From Jiella endophytica (GTDB taxonomy: Bacteria > Pseudomonadota > Alphaproteobacteria > Rhizobiales > Rhizobiaceae), in contig NZ_SOZD01000003.1 of NCBI RefSeq assembly GCF_004519335.1, positions 310,001 to 374,000 of the forward strand: a DNA stretch of 64,000 nt. The letters are read 5' to 3'. A program made the position numbers and the translations under genes. The notes beneath the pieces were generated by a model. The model saw nothing but the letters and a program-made list of their open reading frames with translations, had not been told where the DNA came from and searched no databases. Of the stretch, positions 51,807-60,700 are shown piece by piece; the first letter of the stretch is position 1, and each line of letters begins with the position of its first letter.

Positions 51807-52070
51807 ATGACCAAGATCGACGAGGAAAAGGCGAGACAGGGACAGCGCGGCACGCCGATCCTGATGATCCTCATCGTGGCGCTGGCGCTGTGCGCCATCG
51901 TCTTCGTCGGCATGCAGTTCTACGGCGCGAGTGAGCCGGACTCCGCCCTCACCGACGGCAGCAGCACGACGAGCGAGACGGCGCCGGCCGCCGCCGACAG
52001 CCAGAGCAATGGCGAGGTCGTCAAGCCGAGCGGCGACGGCGTCACCGGAACCGACACCGGCTCGAAATGA
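51807..52070 (+). CDS. Small single-pass membrane protein, unknown function
   Basis: An 87-aa protein starting MTKIDEEKARQGQRGTPILM, with one helix (about residues 18-40, ILMILIVALALCAIVFVGMQ) and a low-complexity Ser/Thr/Ala-rich C-terminus (DGSSTTSETAPAAADSQS). AAGGAATG precedes the ATG. No known family, but the perfect EcfG promoter upstream makes it a likely general stress protein. Confidence 0.7.
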   Translation: MTKIDEEKARQGQRGTPILMILIVALALCAIVFVGMQFYGASEPDSALTDGSSTTSETAPAAADSQSNGEVVKPSGDGVTGTDTGSK

Positions 52071-52267
52071 AGCAAGGCGGCGGCCCGCCCGCCGTCAAGG
52101 CGGTCGGGCCGGCTTTGCCCTCGCGACTTGGACCGTCGGCCGTGGGCTTGGACCCCGGCGCCGGGGTTTGACGCTCAGGCGCCGAGTGGGCTGGATACCA
52201 GCCACCGGGAGCCGCTCATCCGGGCCGCTGGTTTGAGGCGCATAGGGAGAGACAAGAGGAGACGGCA

Positions 52268-52546
52268 ATGGCCAAGCGATCGTCGAATGCCAATGACAAT
52301 TCGTCGCTGAAGGATCCCGAACTCTACGAAGAGCTTCGCGACCAGGGCTACTCGAAGGAAAAGTCCGCCCGCATTTCCAACGCCAAGGCCAATCCCGACA
52401 TGCATCCCTCCAAGCGCGGCGGCAAGGCTCCGCCATATGAGGAATGGACGAAGGACGAACTCTACGCGCGAGCGAAGGAGATCGGCGTCGAAGGCCGGTC
52501 GGACATGACCAAGGACGACCTCATCGCCGCGTTGCGGGGCGGCTGA
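52268..52546 (+). CDS. DUF7218 family protein with Rho N-terminal-like motif
   Basis: A 92-aa hydrophilic protein: MAKRSSNANDNSSLKDPELY, then EELRDQGYSKEKSARISNAK, and a C-terminal SAP/Rho-N-like helix pair (WTKDELYARAKEIGVEGRSD followed by MTKDDLIAALRGG). This composition is typical of small stress-induced nucleic-acid-binding proteins in alphaproteobacteria (DUF7218, often annotated as Rho termination factor). A GGAGACGG sequence precedes the start. I found only a weak EcfG-like site, GGAGC-N17-GGTT, upstream and do not rely on it. Confidence 0.8.
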   Translation: MAKRSSNANDNSSLKDPELYEELRDQGYSKEKSARISNAKANPDMHPSKRGGKAPPYEEWTKDELYARAKEIGVEGRSDMTKDDLIAALRGG

Positions 52547-52681
52547 GCGAGCCGAAGGCGGAAGGAGACCGCCGGCCGCGTTCGCGAACTCGCCCGCCAA
52601 TCTGCCCGCACCAGACGTTCGCGGCAGGATGGCAGCATACCCATGCAACGCCAAGCCAGGTGGGGCTGGCCGGAAAGCGGC

Positions 52682-53641
52682 TCAGCCGGAAACGCTCTCC
52701 GAGGCCGCGCCGGAGGCCTCCACTGCCTGGTCGAGATAGCTCGCTTCGGCCGGCACCAGAACGTTCAGCGCCAGCGGGTGGAGTTCCACCTGCGAGAGGT
52801 CGTCCAGCACTTCGAGCTCGCCGTCGCGCACCGCCCGGTTCGAACGCGGCTTGCCGCGATGGGCGAGATCGACCTTCCGCGCCGACTTGACGATGAGATC
52901 GGGATTTTGCCGCCAGCTGCCGGTGAAGATGTCCAGCGTAAGCTTGGCGACGCGCGACAGCCGTCGCTCGGTACAGATATAGACGCCGAGCTCGCCGCCC
53001 TTGGGATTGTCCGCATAAGGCAGATGCCGGGGGCCGTAGAGATTGTTGGAAATCGCGATGGCCGAGCACTGCATCCGCTCGGCGCGCCCGTCGACATTGA
53101 TCACCAGCTCCACCTTCGGCAGCCGCTTGAAGGCCAGGCCGATGGCGCGCGTCGTCGCCCACATCTTGCCGATCCGCGAACCATAGGCGATCTTTTCGCG
53201 AAACCGCACCATTCGCGCATGGAGGCCCGTCGCGAACTGGTGGATGAACGGCTTGCCGTTGACCGTGCCGACATCGACCGGCGTGATCGTGCCGCCGGCA
53301 AGGGCCTTGACCGCCGCCTCGAGGCCGAGCGGGATCTGCAGCGTCCGGGCAAAGAGGTTCATCGTCCCGGCCGGCAGGATCGCCAAAGCCGTCTCGCGCT
53401 TGAACAGCGCCGCAGCCGCCGCCGAGACCGTGCCGTCGCCGCCACCGACGAGCAGGATGTCGAGGCCCTCCCTATTGGCGGCCGACTGGATGGCGTCGAC
53501 GATCTCCTTGCCGCTGCAGATCTCGATCGAAATGTCGTGGCCGTGGACGCTGAACTCGTCCTTGATCAGCGTCGACAGCCAGTCGAGATCGGTCGTCTTC
53601 AGCGTACCGCCATCGCGGTTGAGGAGCGCCAGTATTCGCAT
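52682..53641 (-). CDS. Diacylglycerol kinase-like lipid kinase
   Basis: A 319-aa cytoplasmic DAGKc-domain kinase. The nucleotide-binding motif LLVGGGDGTVSAAAAALFKR is clear (GGGDGT at residues 66-71), followed by LAILPAGTMNLFARTL, the loop that contacts substrate in DgkB/YegS proteins, and QFATGLHARMVRFR. It lacks membrane helices, unlike the integral DgkA. Expected reaction is ATP-dependent phosphorylation of diacylglycerol or a related lipid. It is divergent from the DUF1328 gene and sits in the stress island. Confidence 0.88.
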   Translation of the reverse strand: MRILALLNRDGGTLKTTDLDWLSTLIKDEFSVHGHDISIEICSGKEIVDAIQSAANREGLDILLVGGGDGTVSAAAAALFKRETALAILPAGTMNLFARTLQIPLGLEAAVKALAGGTITPVDVGTVNGKPFIHQFATGLHARMVRFREKIAYGSRIGKMWATTRAIGLAFKRLPKVELVINVDGRAERMQCSAIAISNNLYGPRHLPYADNPKGGELGVYICTERRLSRVAKLTLDIFTGSWRQNPDLIVKSARKVDLAHRGKPRSNRAVRDGELEVLDDLSQVELHPLALNVLVPAEASYLDQAVEASGAASESVSG

Positions 53642-53857
53642 TGCGGCAGGACCATCCAGCTTCGTGTTCGAGGCGGCCGCGCGGGCGGCCGACCCGCATC
53701 AGCTAGGGCATATGGGCGAGAACAGAATGGACCGGGCGGACGATCCGGCAATTTCGGGACCGCCGGATGACGCGGGAAACGGCTTATGCGGCTGCCACGG
53801 CATTCCGTCATTGCGTCTCCATCCCCGTTTCGCCGCTTCACCCTAGATGCAGTGCCG

Positions 53858-53883
53858 GGGACAAGATCGGCGCGGCCATCGTT
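53858..53883 (+). promoter_or_regulatory. Possible EcfG-type promoter of the DUF1328 gene
   Basis: GGGAC (53858-53862), 17 bases, CGTT (53880-53883); the -35 element deviates from GGAAC at one position, the -10 is perfect. It lies 31 bp before the DUF1328 start. Confidence 0.4.
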
Positions 53884-53914
53884 CCTCATACTGAAGGTTC
53901 TGAAGGAGTAGAAC

Positions 53915-54079
53915 ATGATCAAGTGGATCATCATTCTTTTGGTTGTTGCGGCGATTGCCAGTCTTCTCGGCTTTCGCGGCGTCGCCGGCGTTTCGGCCGG
54001 GCTCGCGAAGATCCTGATCTTCATTGTCCTTGCAGGCCTGCTCCTGCTGCTCCTCTTCGGTGTGCTGGTGATCGGCTAG
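53915..54079 (+). CDS. DUF1328 small membrane protein
   Basis: A 54-aa protein read directly from the sequence: MIKWIIILLVVAAIASLLGF, RGVAGVSAGLAKILIFIVLA, then GLLLLLLFGVLVIG. Two hydrophobic helices joined by the loop GFRGVAGVSAG are the DUF1328 signature (YtjA-like). A GAAGGAG ribosome-binding site precedes the ATG. Members are often stress-induced; the function is unknown. Followed by a hairpin at 54092-54128. Confidence 0.9.
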   Translation: MIKWIIILLVVAAIASLLGFRGVAGVSAGLAKILIFIVLAGLLLLLLFGVLVIG

Positions 54080-54091
54080 GATTCCTGCGGC

Positions 54092-54128
54092 GCTGCAGCA
54101 AACAAATTGCTGCAGCCAGCGGATTTTT
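54092..54128 (+). terminator. Probable terminator after DUF1328 gene
   Basis: GCTGCAGCAA, loop ACAAA, TTGCTGCAGC: a perfect 10-bp stem 12 bp after the stop codon, with a T-run (ATTTTTC) starting 6-7 bp later. The T-run is somewhat distant from the stem. Confidence 0.6.
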
Positions 54129-54130
54129 CG

Positions 54131-54156
54131 GGAACCAGTTGCCCGAGGCCTTAGTT
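54131..54156 (+). promoter_or_regulatory. EcfG-type promoter of the PRC-barrel gene
   Basis: GGAAC (54131-54135), 17 bases, AGTT (54153-54156), 86 bp before the start codon of the triple PRC-barrel gene. One deviation (A for C) in the -10 element. Confidence 0.55.
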
Positions 54157-54242
54157 GTGTTGGCATCCAGCATCGCGTGACCCGATACGAACAACGGGCC
54201 ACGCGAAAAGGTCTATCTCCAATATAGACGAAGGTATTTACG

Positions 54243-56066
54243 ATGATCCGCAAGCTACTCGCAACCACGGCCATCGCCGCCCTGCTCACCGCTCCTGCCA
54301 TGGCGCAGGACTCCTCCAGCCAGCCGGCACAGGAGCCCGCCGCGACGCAGTCGAGCGGCGACATGTCCGGCGACATGGCCAAATCGGGTGACCAGCAGCA
54401 GGCTGCAGCGTCCGGCAACTATCTCACCAAGCTTTCCAGCGACCAGTATCTGGCGTCGAACCTCACCGGCCAGTCCGTCTATGACGGCGAGGGCGAGGAC
54501 GCCCAGTCGATCGGCGACATCCAGAACTTCCTCGTCGGCAGCGACGGCACCGTCGTCGCCGCGATCGTCGGTGCGACGGTCAACGACGAGTCGAAGACGG
54601 TCGCGATACCGTTCCAGCAGATCGGCTGGACGATGGACAAGAACAACGAGCCGCGCGCCGTTCTGAAGGCCTCGAAGGAGGATCTCTCCAGCGCGCCGAC
54701 CTTCCAGACCAAGGAAGAGCAGCAGGCCGCGCAGCAGCAGGCTTCGAGCGGCGGCGAGACCGCCCCGGCGGACGGTTCCGCTTCGGCTCCGGCCGGCGGC
54801 ACGACCATGGCGGAGGGTTCCGCAGCGGCCCCGGCTTCGGGTGACCAGATGGCCGCTTCCCAGCCTGGCGACACCGCTTCCAAGCCGGCTGACGGCCAGT
54901 CGATGGCCTCCAGCGACAGCAACAACATGGCCTCCGGCAAGACCGACCGCGAGACGGCGACCAACGAGGCCGGCTCGACCGAATATCCCTCGACCGTCGG
55001 TTCGGACCAGTATCTCAGCGAGAACCTGATCGGCGCCAACGTCTATTCGGGCCCGGGTGAGGATGCCGACGATATCGGCGGCATCAACGACCTCGTCCTC
55101 GCCTCCTCCGGCAAGGTGGAAGCGGCGGTCGTCGGCGTCGGCGGCTTCCTCGGCATCGGCGAGAAGGAAGTGGCGCTGCCGCTCGACCAGCTGCAGATGA
55201 GCCGCGACGAGAACGACGAGCCGCGCATCACCGCCGCGCTCGACAAGGAAGCCCTCGAGAAGGCGCCCGAGTTCGACTCTGACAAGTCGTCCGACCAGAT
55301 GGCCGAGAACTCCGACGCGCAGTCGACGGACCAGCAGTCCGGCGACCAGATGGCTGCCAGCACGGACGCTCAGTCCACCGACCAGCAGTCGAATGACCAG
55401 ATGGCCGCCACCACGACCGGTGCTGCCACCGGTGCTGCTGCGGGCGCTGCCGCCAACGCCGGCGATCAGGCCGAGCAGACGGCCGACAATGCTGGTCAGG
55501 CGATGGACAAGGCCGGCGACCAGGCGCAGCAGACCGCCGAGAACACTGGTCAGGCCATGGACAACGCTGGCGACCAGGCGCAGCAGAACGCTGAGAACGC
55601 CACCGAGGACCAGAGCGGCGATGCGACCACCACGGCTTCGACCGGCGGTGACCAGCGTGAGGGCATGACCAAGGTTGCGGACGACGCGCAGCTGACCGCC
55701 GACGACCTGATGGGCACCACCGTCTACGGTCCGAACGACCAGAGCGTCGGCGAGATCGGCGATATCGCCCTCAAGGCCGACGGCACGGTCGATGCGGTCA
55801 TCGTCGACGTCGGTGGTTTCCTCGGCATCGGCGAGAAGCCGATCGCGGTCGGCATGGACAACCTGAACTTCATGCGTGACAAAGACGGCAAGCTGTATCT
55901 CTACACGCAGTTCACCGAGGACCAGCTGAACAACGCGCCGGAGTACAACAAGGACGCCTATGCCGAGAACCGCGACAAGATGCGGCTCGACAGCGGCGAC
56001 GCCACCGGCTCGAGCATGTCTTCGGACCAGCCGGCCGACCAGAAGGCGAGCCAGCCCGCCAACTGA
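54243..56066 (+). CDS. Exported protein with three PRC-barrel domains and acidic tandem-repeat linkers
   Basis: A 607-aa exported protein. Signal peptide MIRKLLATTAIAALLTAPAM, cleavage AMA-QD. Three PRC-barrel domains lie at about residues 65-150, 252-342 and 482-567, each with the pattern Q(Y)L..NL.G..VY/TTVY, a DIGGINDLV or IGDI(A/Q) strand and GGFLGIGEK (second and third copies). The linkers are low-complexity: 17-residue units of DQMAASTDAQSTDQQS type at 351-389 and 18-residue units of AGDQAQQTAENTGQAMD type at 406-452. Periplasmic or surface; PRC-barrels bind other proteins or RNA in other settings, but no function is known here. Probable EcfG target. Confidence 0.85.
   Translation: MIRKLLATTAIAALLTAPAMAQDSSSQPAQEPAATQSSGDMSGDMAKSGDQQQAAASGNYLTKLSSDQYLASNLTGQSVYDGEGEDAQSIGDIQNFLVGSDGTVVAAIVGATVNDESKTVAIPFQQIGWTMDKNNEPRAVLKASKEDLSSAPTFQTKEEQQAAQQQASSGGETAPADGSASAPAGGTTMAEGSAAAPASGDQMAASQPGDTASKPADGQSMASSDSNNMASGKTDRETATNEAGSTEYPSTVGSDQYLSENLIGANVYSGPGEDADDIGGINDLVLASSGKVEAAVVGVGGFLGIGEKEVALPLDQLQMSRDENDEPRITAALDKEALEKAPEFDSDKSSDQMAENSDAQSTDQQSGDQMAASTDAQSTDQQSNDQMAATTTGAATGAAAGAAANAGDQAEQTADNAGQAMDKAGDQAQQTAENTGQAMDNAGDQAQQNAENATEDQSGDATTTASTGGDQREGMTKVADDAQLTADDLMGTTVYGPNDQSVGEIGDIALKADGTVDAVIVDVGGFLGIGEKPIAVGMDNLNFMRDKDGKLYLYTQFTEDQLNNAPEYNKDAYAENRDKMRLDSGDATGSSMSSDQPADQKASQPAN
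55293..55409 (+). repeat. Tandem 51-bp repeat coding for DQMA..DAQSTDQQS units
   Basis: Two full 17-codon units and part of a third inside the PRC-barrel gene, coding DQMAENSDAQSTDQQSG, then DQMAASTDAQSTDQQSN, then DQMAA. Copy number could vary between strains because the units are near-identical. Confidence 0.7.
55458..55598 (+). repeat. Tandem 54-bp repeat coding for AGDQAQQTAEN units
   Basis: Units of 18 codons (AGDQAEQTADNAGQAMDK, AGDQAQQTAENTGQAMDN, then AGDQAQQNAEN), about two and a half copies. They resemble the helical linker repeats of YtxH/apolipoprotein-like stress proteins. Confidence 0.7.
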
Positions 56067-56091
56067 TCCGGCTGATCGCAGGAAAATGATC

Positions 56092-56120
56092 GGGGTCCGC
56101 CTTTCGGCGGGCCCCTTTTT
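56092..56120 (+). terminator. Rho-independent terminator of the PRC-barrel gene
   Basis: GGGGTCCGCC, loop TTTC, GGCGGGCCCC, then TTTTT. A 10-bp GC-rich stem with one G-T pair and a good U-run, 25 bp after the stop codon. Confidence 0.9.
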
Positions 56121-56245
56121 CGTGCGTGTCGTAGAGTGCGTTCCGCGCGTCCCCGTTAGCGACCGGCGCGCACGCTCTCGGCGACATTACAATTCGTTAC
56201 ACAGGGATAAGAAATCCGCCCGATTGTTGAATAGGCTACAGTTTT

Positions 56246-56290
56246 AGAGCGTCCTCTGTGCGTCCCGAATGGGCGTACAGAGGACGCTCT
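56246..56290. repeat. Palindromic repeat AGAGCGTCCTCTGT type
   Basis: AGAGCGTCCTCTGTGCG (56246-56262) pairs with the reverse complement at 56274-56290, ending GTACAGAGGACGCTCT, arms of 14 perfect bases plus partial pairing inwards. Repeats with AGAGCGTCCTCTG-type ends flanked by TT and AA are dispersed in rhizobial genomes. Confidence 0.7.
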
Positions 56291-56306
56291 AAGTTGTTGA
56301 ATCACC

Positions 56307-56350
56307 GCATCGTGCTTTCCGAAAAGCGATTCCGATCTTCGGGCCGATGC
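56307..56350. repeat. Short palindrome with GCATCG/CGATGC ends
   Basis: GCATCG at 56307-56312 and CGATGC at 56345-56350 with an imperfect inner stem around CCGAAAAGCGATTCC. It resembles the GCATCG-TTTTCCGAAAA type extragenic elements of Rhizobiales. It lies 16 bp from the preceding palindrome and 46 bp before the RND adaptor gene. Confidence 0.55.
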
Positions 56351-56395
56351 TATAGATATGACCGGTCGATCGACACCCTGGGAGACGCGTGCCGC

Positions 56396-57739
56396 ATGGC
56401 CATGATCCGGCAGATACTCGTCACTCTCGTCGTGCTGGTTCTGCTGGCGGCGGCCTACATCAAGATCGAGCCCTCTGCCGGTCGGGCGCTGCTCGCCGCC
56501 GGGCTGCCGATCCCCGGACCGGTGGAAGATGTCATCGCCTGGCTGGCACCGCCGGGCAGCGACGCTCCGGCGGCTGCGGCAGGCGGCGAGCGGTCGCGCG
56601 GCGGGCGCTCCGGCGGCGGGCCCCAGCTCGTCGTCGCCGATCCCGTCGTCGTCGGCCGCACCCGCACCGAAATGCGCGCCATCGGCACCGGTGAGGCAGC
56701 GCGCTCGGTGACCGTCTATCCGGACAACACCACCGGCATCATCCAATCCGTCGCGGTTCGCTCCGGCGACGCTGTCGAGGCCGGCGCGCCGCTGATCGTG
56801 CTCGAACATTCCTCGGAAGAACTTGCCGTCAGCCGCGCCCGCATCGCCGTCGATGCGGCCGAGGAAAAGCTCGTGCGCTACGACAGGCTGTCGAAGTCCC
56901 GGGCGGTTTCCAGCGTCGAGGTCAATGACGTCATCCGCGAGCGCGACAATGCCCGGCTCGACCTCAAATCCGCGCAGATCGCCCTCGACAAACGCACCGT
57001 CAGGGCGCCCTTCGCCGGGCGCATCGGCATCGTCTCGGTCGACGAGGGCGATCTCGTCGGCGCCCAGACGGCGATCGCCAAGGTCGACGATCGCCGCGAG
57101 ATCAAGGTGGTGTTCTACACGCCGGAGAGCTTCGTCTCCGAGCTGCAGATCGACGCCGCCGTCGAGGCGGTGCCGACCGCCCAGCCGGATCGCGTCTTCA
57201 AAGGCCGCATCAGCGCCATCGACAGCCGCCTCGACGAAGCCAGCCGGACGCTGCGCACCGAAGCGCTGGTTGACAATTCCGGCGACACGCTGAGGCCCGG
57301 CATGTCCTTCACCGTGTCGCTCTCCCTCGACGGCGAGGAATATCTCTCGGTCGATCCGCTCTCGGTCGTCTGGGAGCGCACCGGCCCGGTGGTCTGGAAG
57401 GTCGTCGGCGACGAGGCGGTCAAGGCCTCCGTCGCCATCGTCGAACGCGATATCGACCGGGTGCTGGTCTCCTCGAACGAGCTGAAGGCCGGCGATGCGG
57501 TGGTCGTGGAGGGTCTGCAGTCGATGCGCCCGGGGATCAAGATCCGCACCGGCAACGACCGAAAGCCCTCCCCCGTCGCCGGCGCCACGGCATCGCCCGA
57601 GGAGAGCGAGGCCGCAGGCGGCAAGCGCTCGTCTCTCGACCGGTCGGCGACGGCCTCTCCGCGCCTGATCTCCGCAGCGGCGGCCCATGAGGCGGCGGCC
57701 CAACCACCGACAGCCGCCACCGCGGAGGAACGCCCGTGA
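56396..57739 (+). CDS. RND efflux periplasmic adaptor subunit (membrane fusion protein)
   Basis: A 447-aa membrane fusion protein. The N-terminal MAMIRQILVTLVVLVLLAAA is a membrane anchor, followed by a Gly/Ala/Ser-rich stretch, the lipoyl-like domain (VTVYPDNTTGIIQSVAVRSG, PLIVLEHSSEELAVSRARIA), the helical hairpin, and the barrel domains (TVRAPFAGRIGIVSVDEGDL). The C-terminus is low-complexity (ASPEESEAAGGKRSSLDRSA). It overlaps the pump gene by 4 bp (GTGA). ATG 56396 gives the anchor; MIRQ at 56402 is an alternative. No outer-membrane channel gene is seen nearby. Confidence 0.92.
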   Translation: MAMIRQILVTLVVLVLLAAAYIKIEPSAGRALLAAGLPIPGPVEDVIAWLAPPGSDAPAAAAGGERSRGGRSGGGPQLVVADPVVVGRTRTEMRAIGTGEAARSVTVYPDNTTGIIQSVAVRSGDAVEAGAPLIVLEHSSEELAVSRARIAVDAAEEKLVRYDRLSKSRAVSSVEVNDVIRERDNARLDLKSAQIALDKRTVRAPFAGRIGIVSVDEGDLVGAQTAIAKVDDRREIKVVFYTPESFVSELQIDAAVEAVPTAQPDRVFKGRISAIDSRLDEASRTLRTEALVDNSGDTLRPGMSFTVSLSLDGEEYLSVDPLSVVWERTGPVVWKVVGDEAVKASVAIVERDIDRVLVSSNELKAGDAVVVEGLQSMRPGIKIRTGNDRKPSPVAGATASPEESEAAGGKRSSLDRSATASPRLISAAAAHEAAAQPPTAATAEERP

Positions 57740-60700
57740 GGGCGGAGCAGCGCATCGACGGGCTGACGGCCTTCACCAGCCTGTTCATCCGCCGTCCGGT
57801 CCTCACCGTCGTCCTCAACCTCCTCATCGTCGTCGCCGGCCTCGCCGCGCTGAATGCCGTCGAGATCCGCGAACTGCCGAATGTTGACCGCCCGGTGATC
57901 ACCGTGTCGGTCGATTTCGACGGGGCGAGCCCCGAGACGATCGACCGCCAGGTGACCAGCCAGATCGAGAGCGCGGTCGCCAGGGTGACCGGCATCGAAT
58001 CGATGTCGTCGAAATCGGAATTCGGCGATGCGCGGGTGACCATCGAGTTCTCCGACGCGACCGACCTCAACGTCGCGGCGAGCGACGTGCGCGATGCCGT
58101 CAGCCGGATATCCAACGCCCTGCCCGAGGGCGCCGACGAGCCGCGCATCGTCAAGGCGGATGCCGACGCCCAGGCGATCATGCGCCTTGCCGTCACCTCG
58201 AAGTCGATGAAGATCGAGGATCTGACGACCCTCGTCGAGGATCGCATTGCCGACCAGCTCGCCGCCGTCGACGGCGTCGCCGACATGCAGGTCTATGGCG
58301 AGCGCGAGAAGCTCATCTATGTGGATATCGACCCGGACAAGCTGGCGACCCGCGGCCTGACCCTCGGCAATGTCGCGACGGCGCTGCAGAACGCCGCGAT
58401 GGACGTGCCGGCCGGCTCGCTCGCCTCCCCCACCCAGCAGCTGATCGTCCGGGCCGACGCCAACGTCACCTCGCCGGAAGCCTTCGAGGCGATCTATCTC
58501 GATGCGCGCACCCGCATCGGCGACGTCGCCTCGGTGCGCTTCGGCCCGGACGAGGCCGGCTCGCAGCTGAGGCGCAACGGCGAGACCGGCATCGGCCTCG
58601 GCGTCGTGCGCCAGGCCGGCTCCTCCACCCTCGACATTTCCGAGGGCGTGCGCCGCGAGGTCGCCAATCTCAACCGGACGCTTCCCGAAGGCGTCCATGT
58701 CGAGGTGACCAGCGACGACGCGACCTTCATCAACGGCGCCCTGCACGAGGTGGAGCTCGCCATCGGCCTTGCCGTCGTCATCGTCGTCGCGGTGATCTTC
58801 CTGTTCCTCCTGAACCTGCGGGCGACCTTCATCCCGGCGGTGACCATGCCGATCGCGCTGATCGGCGTCGTCAGCTTCATCTATCTCGCCGGTTTCTCGG
58901 TGAACATCCTGACGCTGCTCGCCCTGGTTCTGGCGACGGGCATGGTGGTCGACGACGCCATCATCGTCCTCGAAAACATCGTGCGCTGGCGCGACATGGG
59001 CGCAAGGCCGCGGGCCGCAGCGGTGATCGGCGCGCGCGAGATGTTCTTCGCCGTGGTCTCGACGACGGCGACGCTCGCCGCTGTCTTCGTGCCGATCTCC
59101 TTCCTTCCCGGCCAGGCCGGCGGCCTGTTCAAGGAGTTCGGCTACGTTCTCGCCGCGGCGGTGATCATCTCCTCCTTCATCGCGCTCACCCTCTGTCCGA
59201 TGCTCGCCGCGACCTTCCTGAAAGCCCATGAGGACGAGCGGCGCCCCGGCGTCATCGCGCGGGGCATCCGCTGGTGCGGCGCCCGGCTCGGCGGCCTCTA
59301 CGCCGTCACCCTGCGCTTCTGCCTGTCCTTTCCGCTGATCGTCGTCGTCGCCGCGGCACTGTTTTCCTACAGTGCCTGGAACGTCTTCAAGACGATGCCG
59401 CAGGAGCTGACGCCCTCGGAGGATCGCGCTGTCGTCTTGATGTCGATCAGCGGACCGCAGGGGGCGAGCCTCGACTACACCAACGCCCAGGTGCGCCGCA
59501 TCGAAGACATCCTGATGCCCTATGTCGACGCGGGCGAGGCGACGAACGTCTTCGCCATCACCGGCCGCGGCGGCGCCAACCAGGCCTTCATGGTGGTCAG
59601 TCTCGCCGATTGGGCGGACCGCGCCCGCTCGCAGCAGGAGATCGTCGCCGAGATCAACGGCAAGCTGCGCAATGTTGCCGGCCTTCGGGCCTTCGCCATC
59701 CAGCCGAACTCGCTCGGCATCCGCGGCGGCGGCCGCGGCCTGCAATTCGCCATTGCCGGGCAGAATTTCGACGAGCTGGCGACCAGCGCCGACAGCCTGG
59801 TCGAGGCAATGCAGAAGGACGGGCGCTGGGGCACGGTGCGGCTGTCCAACGACGCGACCCAGCCGCAGCTCTCGGTGGTCATCGACCGGGCGAGAGCCTC
59901 CGACCTCGGCATCGACATCGACGGCCTCGCCACCGCCATGCAGGCGCTGCTCGACGGCCGCGAGATCGGCCAGACCTATATCGGCGACAAGGAAGTGCCG
60001 ATCCAGCTGATCTCGACCAGCGACCCGGTCAACGATCCAGGCGATCTGCGCAACGTCTTCCTGAAGGCCGAGGACGGCCGCATCGTGCCGATGTCGACGG
60101 TCGCCACCGTCGAGGAAAAGCCGATCGCGCCGTCGCTGAGCCGCGAGAACCGCAGCCGCGCCGTCTCGATCACCGCGCAGATCCCCGACGGCTACGCCAT
60201 CCAGGACGCCTGGAACGACGTCCAGATCTTCTCCAAGGACCTGCTGCCGCCCTCGCAGCGGCTGATCCCCCTGGCCGAAGCTGCGACGCTCACCGAGACC
60301 AATGGCGGGCTCGCTCTGGTCTTCGGCTTTGCCATCGTCATCATCGTCCTCGTCCTCGCCGCGCAATTCGAGAGCTTCGTCTCGGCGCTGATCATCATCG
60401 CCACCGTGCCGCTCGGCATCGCCTGCGCCATCTATGCGCTCTCCTTCTTCGGCGAGAGCCTCAACCTCTACAGCCAAATCGGCCTGGTGCTGCTCGTCGG
60501 CATCATGGCGAAGAACGGCATCCTCATCGTCGAATTCGCCAATCAGCTGCGGGAACGGGGCCTGCCGCTGCGCCAGGCGATCGAGGACGCCTGCCTGATC
60601 CGCCTCAGGCCAGTGATGATGACCATGGTGGCGACCGTCGTCGGCGGCATCCCGCTGGTGCTGGCCTCCGGCGCCGGCGCCGAGGCGCGCGTCGCGCTCG

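Larger units (their letters stand above)
56067..56395. other. Intergenic region with terminator and two palindromic repeats
   Basis: 329 bp, gene-free, containing the terminator at 56092-56120 and the palindromes at 56246-56290 and 56307-56350 described separately. Confidence 0.6.

Noticed and set aside
52071-52267. EcfG promoter for the DUF7218 gene
   Set aside because: Best candidate is GGAGC-N17-GGTT, with deviations in both elements; not convincing.
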